A stretch of 64,000 nt of DNA from Anastatus disparis (GCA_017163975.1 JAFFSR010000034.1:1550001-1614000); one strand, 5' to 3'. Counted from the stretch's first letter, positions 10,836 through 22,205 are shown. The notes: generated by a model not told the origin, from the letters alone. A program made the numbers and translations.

Positions 10836-11525
10836 TAGTAAATTTGTTAATTAATTATTCATGGTTAATAATATTAGCCAAACTACATTTTTATTTGAAT
10901 AATTTAAATAAAAATTTATTAAATATTCAAGAGATACCTTAATTTAATAAAAGAAATTTTTTGTGAAGTCATGGTTAATTTAATTTGAATTGAAGAATGT
11001 TTAGATATTTGTTTAAATTCTCAAAATGAGAATTTATTTAAAACACACTGAAAATATTTATATATTTTGTTTCATAAAATGTTAACAATTTTTTCGTTTA
11101 AAATAGATAAAAAATATTTAAATTATTAAATGATTAATTAAATTGAATTTTTCCAATTTATAAAATTATCAGGAATTTCAAGTTTTCAATTTTGAATTTC
11201 ATGAAAATCAAAATTAAAAATGATTTTAAACAATCTGAAAAGCGATAAAATATCCATTACATCTTTCGATTTTTGAAAGTGACTAAGTTACTATAAAATC
11301 AGTGTTTCAAAAGTAAACTTTTTGACTACTTTATGAATACTTTGGATTATGATTACTTTTTCAAAAAAGAATTCTTTATGAATACTTTCTTAACCCTTTT
11401 AAAATATTTATAAAGATACGTTGAAGAGTTATTTTTTATTTGAATTTTGTGGAAGAATACTTTGTGAATATTTTATGAATACTTTATAAATATATTTTAT
11501 TAACTTCAGAGCGGACATTCGTGAA
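10836..11525. other. AT-rich, no gene seen
   Basis: Very AT-rich sequence without usable open frames. If the Helitron extended upstream of its recognisable Rep part, its 5' region would be here, but no terminus can be pointed to. Confidence 0.5.
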
Positions 11526-11549
11526 TTCTTAAAGAATTCTTTTTTCCAG

Positions 11550-11969
11550 ATGTGTGCTTATTGGGGTGATTGTTACAAAGGTGTTATGGACTATTTACAT
11601 AATAAAAAAGAATCAGAATTGTTAAAAATTGGCAAAATGATCATATTACCATCAAACTTTTTAGGCAGTCCACGATTTTTAAAACAAAATTATACTGAAT
11701 CAATGATACTTGTAAATTATTATGGTAAACCTTACCTTTTTTTAACTATGTCGTGTAACCTACATTGGAAAGAAATAACTGAAAACTTTGAAATTTATGA
11801 AAATGCAATGGATATACCAGATATTGTAACAAAAGTATTTTATCAAAAAGTAGAAGAATTTAAAGATTTAGTAATAAAAAAAGGAATATTGGGAAATTGT
11901 ATTACGTATAGTTATTTAATTAAATTTCAAGAACAAGGATTATCGTACATGAATATGTTGTTATTCTGA
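11550..11969 (+). pseudogene. Helitron replicase, Helitron-like N domain fragment
   Basis: 139 residues match the conserved N-terminal part of Helitron Rep-helicase, the rolling-circle transposition protein. Seen in order: LPSNFLGSPRFLKQNYTESM, YGKPYLFLTMSCNLHWKEI, IVTKVFYQKVEEF and LIKFQEQGLSYMNMLL. The last is the counterpart of the EFQKRGLPHAH block next to the catalytic HUH site, with the first His replaced by Tyr/Met here. The Rep active-site His pair is not intact. The frame ends at a stop just before a MITE. The stretch normally lying between this block and the helicase is missing. Confidence 0.8.
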
Positions 11970-11995
11970 GATAAAAATAATAAATTTGATACTTC

Positions 11996-12666
11996 CAAGG
12001 AGAGTGTTTGACCTCCGGAAAATGGATCTGGCTGGAACTGTATAATATGATTTTTTAATAAAAAAAAAAATAAGCCCGTGTTTTTCCTTTGTGTCTAATA
12101 GGCCTCCTAGACAAGTTTATAGACATTTTTGCTTAAATATGGTGAATAAGAGCCTTTATAAGAACTTGAATAACCAAAGAACTAAGACTCTTACGAAAAA
12201 AATGCATAAAAATAAAATAAAGCACGAATTCAATGCTTTAATCAAAGCTTACTTGCATTAAAAAAGTTTCCGTTAACCGAAACTTACAGGCAATTAAAAT
12301 ATACTAATGAAATAGCGTAAAAAATGATCATATTTTACATGCTAGAAATATTAAGTAAATATGTAGTAATATTTAATTCAGAATAAATTTCGAACAATAG
12401 AAGCTTTTTTAATGTAATTAAGTTTAAATCAAAGCATTTAATTCATGCTTTATTTTATTTTCTATGCATTTTTTTGTAAGAGTCTTAGTTCTTTGGTTAT
12501 TCAAGCTCTTATAAAGGCCCTTATTTACCATATTTTCGAAAAAATGTCTATATCCTTGTCTAGGGGGTCTGTTGGACAAAAAGAAAAAACATGGGTTAAT
12601 TGTCTTATCAAAAAATCATATCCTACAGTTCCAAATCTTTTTCCCAGAGGTCAAACACCCTCCTTG
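11996..12666. mobile_element. PIF/Harbinger-type palindromic MITE, divergent copy
   Basis: A 671 bp imperfect palindrome with ends CAAGGAGAGTGTTTGACCTC... and ...GAGGTCAAACACCCTCCTTG. Arms are matched further inward (ggaactgta.atatgattttttaa; ttctttggttattcaagctctt). Length and TIR resemble the 656 and 664 bp elements at 48352 and 60623 (CTAGGAGAGTATCAGACCTC). Flanks TTC/TTA fit a decayed TTA duplication. It lies inside the Helitron. Confidence 0.7.
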
Positions 12667-12669
12667 TTA

Positions 12670-13258
12670 GTAAAATGTATTTAGTAAATCCGAAAGATAG
12701 ACTACATTATTTTATTCGATTATTACTATTACATCTTAAAGAAGCCATAATATTGCAATATACAATTCATTTTATAAAGCAACTGAAGCTGAACAATTAA
12801 TTAATGAAGATGAAGAATGGGATAGATGTTGATAGATTGATAGAATTCCCTTATACTCTTTGTGAATTATTCGCTTTTATTTGCATTTTTCATAATCCTA
12901 TAAATGCACAAGATTTATATGAAAAATATAAAGATAAGTTTCATTATCCTAAATATGAAAAAAATGTATGCTAAATATTAGCATTGAATGTTATTTACAA
13001 TACTTTACGTGTCAATAGATTTTCTTTAAACGATTTTAATTTACCTAACGTAAGCACATATATAGAAAAAGATAATGATGAAAAAATCTTCAATTATAAT
13101 AATAATATTTTGAATAAACTAGAAACAAAAATAAATTCCTTAAAAAAGAAACAAAGGCAAATATTCGACTCTACTATAAAAAGTTTGAACAACCAGAGGA
13201 ATGAAAAACGTATTTTTATATACGGACCAGGTGGAAGTGGAAAAAGTTATTTACTTAA
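12670..13258 (+). pseudogene. Helitron PIF1-like helicase, upstream part to Walker A
   Basis: Starts KMYLVNPKDRLHYFIRLLLL, the conserved segment before the helicase. A degenerate stretch with stops follows (TEAEQLINEDEEWDR, then FPYTLCELFAFICIFHNPINA). A clean frame from 12984 carries IEKDNDEKIFNYNNN, KQRQIFDSTIKSL and the P-loop GPGGSGKS at about 13224-13247. Activity would be 5'-3' DNA unwinding during rolling-circle transposition. The frame is cut at TTAA by the MITE at 13259; its logical continuation starts at 13639. Frame shifts at about 12830 and 12970 make it a pseudogene. Confidence 0.8.
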
Positions 13259-13638
13259 GGAGATGTAAAACGGACACTACACCTGTATACTTATAGATAT
13301 TAGCTTTCTTCCCATTTTATTGCTGAATTTCCAGAAAAGAAATGCATTAGCTTGTAGTATGTACCATGATGATTATTTAGATAAATTTTTAAATAAATTT
13401 ATTCATTAGCTTTTAAGATATTTGGATTCCTGTACAAAATTAAAAAATTTTAATAAATAATTTTGGATCCCAAAATTCTTAATAATTAATGAATGAATTT
13501 AATTAAAAATTTAACCGAATAATCTTCATGGTACATACTACAAGCTAATGCATTTCTTTATTGAAAATTTTGCAATAGAATGTAAAGATAGTAAATATTT
13601 ATGAGTACAGGTGTAGTGTCCATTTTTCATCCCCTTAA
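13255..13638. mobile_element. TTAA palindromic MITE, family 1 (intact copy)
   Basis: A 376 bp, almost wholly palindromic element (13259-13634) between two TTAA copies (13255-13258, 13635-13638). Ends read GGAGATGTAAAACGGACACT and AGTGTCCATTTTTCATCCCC. The helicase of Helitron copy 2 keeps the empty site with one TTAA (25760-25763). Removing the insert here restores the reading frame. It is non-coding; the source of transposase is unknown. Relatives: 17366 (truncated), 61741 (376 bp) and a one-ended piece at 35947. Confidence 0.9.
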
Positions 13639-13983
13639 CGTTTTAATAGCTTATTTCAAATATCACAATATACGTTATTTATGTGTGGCTTAGGCAGGTA
13701 TAGCTTTGAATTTTTTCATCGATGAGAAAACAGTACACACCCTATTTAAATTTAGTTTAATATACCAGATTATACAACATGTGATGTTGAAAAATAAAAA
13801 TTAGGGATGAAATATCTATGAATTCGGAATTTGCTTTTGAGAAAGTTGATCGTCTTCTTCAAGATTTGTGCAATGTAGACCAACCCTTCAGCGGTAAAAC
13901 TGTAATTGTATCAGGAGATTTCAAGCAAACATTACCAATTGTTCGATATGAATGTCGTAATAACATTATAAAAAATTCAGTTA
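13639..13983 (+). pseudogene. Helitron PIF1-like helicase, Walker B part
   Basis: Continues from the P-loop exon with NVLIAYFKYHNIRYLCVA, a degraded middle, then an open stretch from 13818: FEKVDRLLQDLCNVDQPFSG and KTVIVSGDFKQTLPIV, the GGDFRQ.LPV motif of PIF1/Helitron helicases. It is interrupted at TA (13982-13983) by the fold-back element. The next helicase residues (SSLWQNFMRVT) resume at 17330. Stops before 13818 show decay. Confidence 0.8.
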
Positions 13984-14771
13984 AAGAGTACCCCCCGTTA
14001 AGATAGGTAAAATGCCTTCCCTCATATATTTCAAAACTAATATTTTTTCTTGTTTTTGTAGTAATTAAGATTAGGTTTTGTTATATTTATAGTTTCCTAA
14101 CACATACCCAAACCTCAACATAACCTAAAAATCACTTTTTTTATAAAATTTTTTTTTTATCTGGAAGGATGAATGATATCAATCCCGCGTAAATCATATG
14201 ACTAGGACTTAGCACTCTCTTTTACTGTGATTTTTTGCGAGTCCTAGAAAGCAGTTTTTCTAACCTAAAAATAACATTTAAATCATAAAATCTCCGTAAC
14301 TTTGTTCTCGGAGGGGCTACAAGTAATTTTCTGGGCTTAAAATTTGTATTTTTAAAAAACAAATAAAGTTTATGATGACCAAAAATTCGATTCTGGCATG
14401 GCGCCATGGCGAAAAACTCGAAAAACCATTTTTTCATAGGTTTTCTGTCGGTTATTGGTCTCTAGCAACTCACAAATCATTTTTAGAGAAAAAAGCATAG
14501 CTTCATTGGATTCTACGTGAAAAAATACATTGAAAATGTGCATGATTACTTTAGGAATACTTGGATGCTGTTACAAAACAATTAAAAAAATTAAATAATT
14601 CTGGAATTATTACATACCTACTTTGCATCGTTGCTGCATTTTATGTTTTTATGACTTTGGTCATCTCTTTAGAGTCTCAAAGCTACTATTCAATGTATTC
14701 ATAGGCAAATCACGTCCACTGTACGCGAAAAACACAGACAAATACTAGACAGATAACTATAACTCCTATAT

Positions 14772-14853
<82 letters not shown>

Positions 14854-15224
14854 AATAACTTGCTATCCCTCGTATATGCATAAGGAATGGCGAGTTGTTC
14901 TTAGGGAACGCAAATTATTTTTCTTATACATAGATAAAAAACCAATGTTTATCTATTCCTGTAACTATTCTTTTTAGTGTTCTTTTTTAGTTTGTAAGAG
15001 ACCTAACATGTTTTCTGTCCTCCATAAATCACGAACTCGATAGATTTAAACAATTAAATGATTCCAATTAAGTCCCAAATTCAAAAATTAAAAGATCATT
15101 ATCTCTTTAGAGTCATAAAGCTACTATTCGATGTATTTACAGCTAAATTACGCCTATTGCACGCCAAAATAAGATTTTTAAACATAACTGAAGTAACGGT
15201 CGTATCATCTGTCTTTTTGTATTA

Positions 15225-15497
15225 CAGTAGACTCTGGATACAAGAGAATAAACGGGCCTTCAGGAGAGGAATTTTCTTGAAAATTCTCTCATACAAAGAG
15301 TCCCCAACACGCTCGAGTCAAAAGTGATACCCACACCTACTGTTTTGTTGTATGAGTTGTATCCAACATGCGTGTATATTCTGTCTCTCTCACTTTCATA
15401 GTGGTGGGATAACGCAAATACTTAGGCTCACGCCCATATTTAGGAGAAAGAGCTCGAAATCTCTTATATCGCAATCTCTTGTATCGAGAGATCACTG
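15225..15497. mobile_element. CAGT-ended (pogo/Tigger-like) MITE in the left arm of fold-back 1
   Basis: The 273 bp segment has ends CAGTAGACTCTGGATACAAG and, in complement, CAGTGATCTCTCGATACAAG. A 5'-CAGT start with a GACTCTxGATA core is typical of pogo/Tigger-like TIRs. A TA precedes it; the right flank is changed. Confidence 0.55.
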
Positions 15498-15534
15498 AAT
15501 CATTAGAGAGACAAAGACGGAATAAGGTTTTAGT

Positions 15535-15540
<6 letters not shown>

Positions 15541-15573
<33 letters not shown>

Positions 15574-15771
15574 AAAAATAGTGAGCTGTTGCTAGAAACA
15601 ACGCGCTTGATTCTCATATATGTAGAAGCAATGTATTTCTTATATCGGTTGCTACTCTATTTTTTGCGTATAATGGTCTGAAGACAAATCATAATTGTGG
15701 CAGTTCTAACAAAGAATATAAATGCTTGCATAGTAGTGTACTTTCAGGATCGAATTTATAGACCCAACACG
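15541..15771. repeat. Spacer of fold-back 1, with an (AT)n tract
   Basis: This is the only part of the element without an inverted partner. It starts with ~30 bp of alternating AT. No coding content is seen. Confidence 0.6.
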
Positions 15772-15814
15772 ATTGTTACTAAAACCTTATTCCGTCTTTG
15801 TCTCTCTAATGACT

Positions 15815-16087
15815 TAGTGATCTCTCGATACAAGAGATTGCGATATAAGAGATTTCGAGCTCTTTCTTCTAAATATGGGCGTGAGCCTAAGTATTTGCGT
15901 TATCCCACCACTGTGAAAGTGAGAGAGACAGAATATACACGCATGTTGGATACAACTCACACAACAAAACAGTAGGTGTGGGTATCACTCTTGACTCAAG
16001 CGTGTTTGGGACTTTTTGTATGAAAGAATTTTCAAGAAGATTCCTCTCCTGAAGGCCTGTTGATTCTCTTGTATCCAGAGTCCACTG
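15815..16087. mobile_element. CAGT-ended MITE, mirror copy in the right arm of fold-back 1
   Basis: Inverted partner of 15225-15497 at the symmetric position. One terminal base pair has decayed (TTAGTG for CAGTG). Its presence in both arms means it was there before the arms were duplicated, or it was copied by gene conversion. Confidence 0.55.
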
Positions 16088-16459
16088 TAATACAAAAAGA
16101 CAGATAATACGACCGTTACTTCAGTTATGTTTAAAAATCTTATTTTAGCGTGCAATAGGCGTAATTTGGCTGTAAATACATCGAATAGTAGCTTTGTGAC
16201 TCTAAAGAGATGATGATCTTTTAATTTTTAAATTTGGAACCTAATTAGAATCATTTAATTGTTCAAATCTACCGAGTTCGTGATTTATGGAGGACAGAAA
16301 ACATGTTAGGTCTCTTACAAGCTAAAAAAGAACACTAAAAAGAATAGTTACAGGAAAAGATAAACATTGGTTTTTTATCTATATATAAGAAAAATAATTT
16401 GCGTTTCCTAAGAACAACTCACTATTCCTTATGTATATACGAGGGATAGCAAGTTATTC

Positions 16460-16545
<86 letters not shown>

Positions 16546-17361
16546 GGAGTTAACGTTATCTGTCTAGTATTTGTCTCTGTTTTTCGGGTGTAGTGGACAT
16601 AATTTGCCTATGGGTACATTGAATAGTAGCTTTGAGACTCTAAATAGATGACCAAGGTCATAAAAACATAAAATGCAGCAACGACGCAAAGTAGCTATGT
16701 AATAATTTTAGAATTATTTTATTTTTTTAATTGTTTTGTAACAGCATTCAAGTATTCCTAAAGTTATTATGCATATTTTCAATGTATTTTTTCACGTAGA
16801 ATCCAATGAAGCTGTTTTTTTTCCTTTAAAAATGATTTGTGAGTTGCTAGAGACCAATAACCGACAGAAAACCTATGAAAAAATGGTTTTTCGAGTTTTT
16901 CGCCATGGCGCCATGCCAGAATCGAATTTTTGGTCATTATAAACTTTATTTGTTTTTTAAAAATACAAATTTTAAGCCCAGAAAATTACTTGTAGCCCCT
17001 CCCAGAGCAAAGTTACGGAGATTTTATGATTTAAATGTTATTTTTAGGTTAGAAAAACTGCTTTCTAGGACTCGCAAAAAATCACAGTTGAAGAGAGTGC
17101 TAAGACCTAGTCATATGTTTTTCGCGGGATTAATATCATTCATCCTTCCAGATAAAAAAAAATTTTATAAAAAAAGTGATTTTTAGGTTATGTTGAGGTT
17201 AGGGTATGTGTTAGGAAACTATAAATATAACAAAACCTAATCTTAATTACTATAAAAACAAGAAAAAATATTAGTTTTAAAATATATGAGGGAGGGAATT
17301 TTACCTATCTTAACGGGGGGTACTCTTTAGTTCATTATGGCAAAATTTCATGCGTGTGACA

Positions 17362-17661
17362 TTAAGGGGATGTGAAATGGACACTACACCTGTACTCATA
17401 AATATTCTCTATCTTTACATTTTATTACAAAATTTAAAAAAAAAAATGCATAAGCTTGTAGTATGTACCATGAAGATTATTCGGTTAAATTTTTAAATAA
17501 ATTCATTCATTAGTTATTGAGAATTTTGGGTTCCAAAATTATTTATTAAAATTTCTCAATTTTGTACAGGAATCTAAATACCTTAAAAGCTAATGAATAA
17601 ATTTATTTGAAAATTTATCTTAATAATCATTATGGCACATACTACAAGCTAATGCATTTCC
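17362..17661. mobile_element. TTAA palindromic MITE, family 1, truncated copy
   Basis: Starts after TTAA (17362-17365) with GGGGATGTGAAATGGACACT and follows family 1 as far as gctaatgcatttc. It then stops where LINE1 sequence begins. It also lies in the Helitron helicase; the second Helitron copy has the uninterrupted gttaaatgaaaacc at about 25482-25495. Confidence 0.85.
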
Positions 17662-17669
17662 TATGCCAA

Positions 17670-19603
17670 TCCCTGCGCTCTCCACCGATTGACCAGTCGA
17701 ATGCGTGCTTTTTAACCGCCCTAATAGAACCCACCTCAAAAGATATTGGAGTGATAACCGCAGAACCTAGCTCATTAATGAAATTCGAAGCAAGATGTGT
17801 AAATGAGTTCTGCAAGGCATGGGTGGACAGAGGAGAACTCTAGGCGGCCTACGTATAGAAGAACGTATGTCAAAGCCAGTGTCAACTCTGACAAACCGAT
17901 TTGCCAAGAAAGTCAGACTGCGACCAGAAATGACAGAATATGCCAACGAAATAGTGAAATACTTTCTCCTCGATAGGACTGAGAGCCAGCCGAGGTCAAG
18001 CCTATGGGGAGTCACACGTTCTCGAAAAGCTATATTACCATAAACGAATCTCACACAGGCATTAAGGGCCCTATAAAGTTTTAAGTTTTGATAATTGAAA
18101 AGATCGTTATGGACTACACAGGCGCAGTCGAAGTGGGGAAAAATCAGCGATTCAACAAGACTCTTCCTGAGCTTCTTCGAAAGCGAGCGCCTATAAAACC
18201 TTAACGAATGAAGCACTCCATGCACTCTACCAACAATAGCATTTATTTGCCTCTCCCAGTTGAGAGTCTGATTCAACCATAAGCCCAGGCTTTTAACTTC
18301 TTTGGAGAAAGGAATAGGCTGTTCCCTCACTACGATGGGTGACACTTGAGATGCATTATGCCTAGAGATGAACTACTCACTACCGAGAATGATAACTTGA
18401 GTTTTAAGGGCATTAAGTTTGAGACCATTGACTGATGCCCACTCGACAATGGCCTCAACATCACAATTGATAACGAAAATTTCCTCCTCTATGTCACAAT
18501 CAAAAAAACCAACGATAAATTTGTAGATCATCCGCGTACAACATGTACTTTGAATACTTCAAAACTTCAGGCAAATCATTAATAAATATAGAAAATAACA
18601 GTGGGCCTAAGACACTACCCTGTGGAACACCAGAATTAACACTCATCCAGAATTGCGTGGCATCACGATCCAGCTCCTCTATAGACTACGATCTACCTCG
18701 AAGATAGGAGGCGAACCACTTTATTACACCGCCAGAGCAGTTGAAACCACGGAGTTTAAGGAGAAGCCGTCTATGAGGCACCATATCAAAAGCCTTCGAG
18801 AAGTCAAACAGAAAAAGAGCAGTGACCCTTCTCCTATCAATGGCCAGCCTAACATCTTCCAGAATATTGAGAAGAGCTGTCTGGGTGTTGTGCCCTGGTC
18901 TGAAGCTAGACTGGTGCTCGTTCAATAAATTATTTGTCTCGAGAAACCGTGAAAGCTGCTCGTGAACGACTCTTTCAAGAACCTTAGAAATCTCGCAAAG
19001 TCTAGCAATAGGTCGGGTTTAATCTGGTGAAGAAATAGATTCGGACTTTGCCAATGGTAATATAAAAGCTCTTTTCAAATTTGTTGGAAAGCAAGAAAAG
19101 GCGAGGGAGCTATTCACAAGCTCCGCCAATGGTTTAAGAATAGAGGGTGTAGCAATCTTAAGCATATCCACAGAAATACCATCACACCCTGAAGACTTAG
19201 AAGGAGCAGAAACTATGAAGCCATTAATTTTGCTGGCATCAACCATATGAATATCAAAAATTGGCCGATGGCCTGACAGGGGTATGCTCAATATCTCATC
19301 GATGTCTCTCTGAGTCAACGAAGAACAGCTACTAGCAACAGAAGAGTAGTGCTTTAGCAAAGTCTCTGAAGAAGGGTACTGCAGAGGTGAAGGCAGTGAC
19401 CTCTTAGCCAGACCAAGCTTGTGAAGTGAGGACCACTTTCCCTTGGCATCAGTGGCGGCATTCAACTGAGACGAAATGTAATTGATTTTTGTAGTGTCTA
19501 GACTGTTAGAAATTTCGCTTCTCAGAGACCTATATCTCTGAATGTCCTCATCGCAGCCAGTTCTCGTATCCCAACGATAAGCTCGGTCACGCTTTTTCAT
19601 CAT
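17670..19603 (-). pseudogene. LINE1 ORF2 reverse transcriptase, broken
   Basis: Three open pieces. 19019-19603 covers the linker and RT start: SGCDGISVDMLKIATPSILK, then KRAFILPLAKS. 18686-18925 covers SSFRPGHNTQTALLNILEDV and LFDFSKAFDMVPHRRLLLKL. The catalytic YADD is at 18527-18538, in another frame. 17767-18345 carries the thumb and C-terminal part (KEVKSLGLWLNQTLNWERQI). The final residues shift frame again (ITPISFEVGSIRAVKKHAFD, about 17680-17750) and correspond to the C-terminus of LINE2. At least three frame disruptions make it inactive. Confidence 0.85.
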
Positions 19604-19653
19604 AAGCCTAATATTATGAGAAACCCATGGCTTGCTACGAGGTCGTATAACAT

Positions 19654-20229
19654 TCAGCTTAAGAGGAGCATACTTGTGTTCACAGAACCCAGCCTGCGAG
19701 CATAAAACTTCTTTGAAAAGCTAAGAAGTTTGAAGACTTTTAGCTGCAGCTCAATCAAGTCGTGACCCGCTATAAATAGCGCCTCAGATTTTGAGTAGGA
19801 CAGCACTGAATCAGCATCACTAACAATAAATAAGTCTAGCCAAGTATGTGAAATATAACTCTCGAAAATGACATGATGTGTCAGTTCCAAAGGAACGATA
19901 TGAAGAGAAAGTGACTCGATGCTGCCTCTGAGAAACGTTGAGGCATGATTAGTAACGAGTAAATTTGCATTGAAATCACCTGTGATGAGAATATTTCTGT
20001 ATTGGCTGCTGAGGCTAGATAAAACATTAAAGAAATCCGCAGGGCAAGTAGCCTTGGGACGGGCATAGATGATGGCAAAAAGAAGCCTTTCATTGAACAC
20101 CTCAATGTCAAGCATCAAGTACTCAGGCTCATTATTAAAACTAGGGTCAGAATGATGCAGAACTGTAACATTGTATTCCTCACGAATATATGCCGCAACA
20201 CCACCCCCCTCCTTACCGACCCTGTCCAA
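19654..20229 (-). pseudogene. LINE1 ORF2 endonuclease domain
   Basis: A 191-residue open piece of the exonuclease/endonuclease/phosphatase fold that nicks target DNA for target-primed reverse transcription. Seen: GGGVAAYIREEYNV, ILITGDFNANLL (the catalytic GDFN), SHTWLDLFIVSD and FIAGHDLIEL (the S/G-x-D-H-x-L-like end). A frameshift at about 19700 breaks the link to the reverse transcriptase part. Confidence 0.8.
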
Positions 20230-20323
20230 TCGAAATAGATTATAACCAGCAATTGATAAGATGGCATCATCATTAAGTGTCGACAGAAAAGTTTCAGATA
20301 GAGCTAAAAGATCGTAGCCTTTG

Positions 20324-20845
20324 TCAAGACATTGCCTGAACTAAATTGAAGTGTGACCTTAGTCTATTTACATTAATATGTGCAGCAAGTAGATTGTCCT
20401 TGCGCTTAGTTAACACAGGAGCAGTAATTACTGCGTTAGGACCACGATCAGTATTGAGACTATCTCTCTGAAAGAAAGCATTAAAATTAGAACTATAATC
20501 AGTCACATGAGACCTTAGACACCGTAAGTTTTTTTGGAGATTATTAGAAAAAGTAAGATCAGCTACAGTATGGGTGGCACGAGGTTTGGCCTTCGCAGAA
20601 CTCTTCATATAAACTGTTAGAGACCTGACGAATGGTTTTGGGATGTTTTTCTCACAAGATATTGTATGAGTAGACTTGAGCAGTTCAAAAGTCTCCTTGG
20701 GCCACAGTGCTCTCAGAAATACGTTGTCTTTCTCACCACCCACACCAAAAAGCTGAAGACATGATTTAAAGCGCAATTTTGCAGCGAGCAGAGAGAGAGA
20801 GAGAGAAAAAGCAATTGTTCTAAATATTTCATAGTCTTGTACCAT
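20324..20845 (-). pseudogene. LINE1 ORF1 tail and start of the endonuclease region
   Basis: Contains VFLRALWPKETFELLKST, alignable by eye to the ORF1 end of LINE2, then about 80 residues of linker. NLLAAHINVNRLRSHFNLVQ follows; this motif normally opens the ORF2 endonuclease domain. A GA/CT microsatellite (gagagagagagagaga, 20789-20804) lies at the 5' side, where similarity is lost. A stop after about 173 codons separates it from the next block. Confidence 0.65.
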
Positions 20846-20850
20846 AGAAT

Positions 20851-22205
20851 TTTTGTATAGTTGTTTGTACTATCGTTGCCTGGAAAACATCACAGTTTAA
20901 AATATCAAATGAAAAAAGATTCAAAAACTGATTTCCTTATGCACTTATTATATCCTTCATAACTATTTTATTAAATTAAACTATTTATCTACGATGTATC
21001 GAAATAAATTATAATGATTTTTTTCTCTTTATGAAAAATCTTTATAGTCGCGTGATAATCAGGTGATGCGCATGTAATTTTCTCCTGATAAAATGGTAGA
21101 TAATATCACATGAAAATATCATGACATGTCACCTGAAAATCACATGACATTTCACGCGACTATCATGTGAAATTCACGTATATATTTTCACCAGGGAAAA
21201 TATGGATTTTTATATGAATTGTGTGGTCGTGTTAAATAATTAAAAGTTTATGTGTAAACGAGATACTATAGTGATAAGTGTTAATTATTACTTAAATATT
21301 GTTTGTTAATAACCAAAATATTACAACAAACAATTAATTTAAAGTTAATATGTGTTCGTGCATGAGCATGTTTTCAAATAATCTCTGCATCTTTGTCATC
21401 TTGTTCATCAAGAAATTATATCCTGCAGTTTTAGCCTAATTTTTTTCCCAAAGTCAGATACTCTCCTTGAAAGTACATAAAATTACATGTTAAGGATATG
21501 GCCATGTGGCATGAAGAGCAATTTAACACACTTCATACCAAAAATGTAGTATTACTACTATCTCTTCAAAAGACTATCAGTTAGTAAGTAATACCGGTGC
21601 AAACAATATAGTTAGAATAAAGTGTGTTATACATTTTTTTCTTTCAATTCCAAACAGAAGAGAAAAATAGAACAAAAATCACAATAATAATTATCAAATA
21701 ATATTTATATATTTTGCATAATAAATGCTGATTCAGATCAAGATTGATATTTATTCACTGAATCACAGCAACCTTCCCGGAAATGTATGAGAATATCAAA
21801 ACGTACTCTGTCATCCTTTTAAGAACATTATTACATAACACTAAAAAAATAATCTTACAGTATATTTTATCTTCCGGGAAATTTTCAATTTTTTGTTGTT
21901 ACAATTTATTTTTCATTTGTAACAGATTCATATATTATAATCAATATTTTTTATAACAGAATAAAAATCTAATTACCGACATAAGATATCCAATAACTAC
22001 TAATCCGTCATCATGTTTTATAGCTTCTGACATATTATAATATGCCTTTTTCCAATGTACCATATGCATTTCCAATGGAAAACTGAAACATTTATTTATA
22101 ATTTAAGAAAATTAGCGTATAAAATCACTTTAAATCTTAAAATATGTAAACATAAAAATAATTTTTATTATATTTTGGAAATGAGTTGATATACTGACAA
22201 AGAAA
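20851..22205. other. AT-rich, no gene; a TCATGTGA-rich patch and a MITE end fragment
   Basis: At 21040-21190 the motif CACATGA/TCATGTGA and relatives recur about seven times, resembling the denser cluster at 23520-23870. At 21405-21469 a single end of the PIF-like palindromic MITE is recognisable (cccaaagtcagatactctccttg). Otherwise nothing is seen. Confidence 0.5.

Larger units (their letters stand above)
13984..17327. mobile_element. Fold-back element 1: 3.3 kb palindrome inserted in the Helitron
   Basis: Left arm 13984-15540 and right arm 15772-17327 are inverted copies of each other, with a 231 bp spacer. Ends are AAGAGTACCCCCCGTTAAG and its complement, flanked by TA (13982-13983, 17328-17329). 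Each arm carries a ~75 bp (TA)n tract (about 14777-14851, 16464-16537) and a nested CAGT-ended repeat. No ORF looks like a transposase, so it is non-autonomous, or formed by head-to-head joining of two elements. Confidence 0.85.
11526..17365 (+). mobile_element. Decayed Helitron, copy 1, with four nested insertions
   Basis: Four collinear blocks read as one Helitron replicase/helicase gene on the plus strand: 11550-11969, 12670-13258, 13639-13983 and 17330-17365. They are separated by a PIF-type MITE (11996-12666), a TTAA MITE (13259-13634) and a fold-back element (13984-17327). A truncated TTAA MITE follows at 17366. Removing the second and third inserts rejoins the reading frame (SYLLNVL; NSVSSLWQNFM). 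The second Helitron copy on the minus strand at 25330-26165 is uninterrupted at the corresponding positions. Neither a 5' TC terminus nor a 3' CTRR hairpin could be identified here. Confidence 0.8.
17662..20850 (-). mobile_element. LINE1: jockey/CR1-type non-LTR retrotransposon, 5'-truncated
   Basis: Reading the minus strand from 20850 to 17662 gives, in order, an ORF1 tail, an apurinic-type endonuclease and a reverse transcriptase with its C-terminal region. It has no RNase H and is the same family as LINE2 (27060-47898). The 3' end is cut at the MITE junction at 17661/17662, so no 3' UTR or tail is present. GC content is visibly higher than the surroundings. Confidence 0.85.

Noticed and set aside
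14699..14881. Tyr/Ile-rich 60-codon frame
   Set aside because: It is encoded by the (TA)n tract in fold-back 1.
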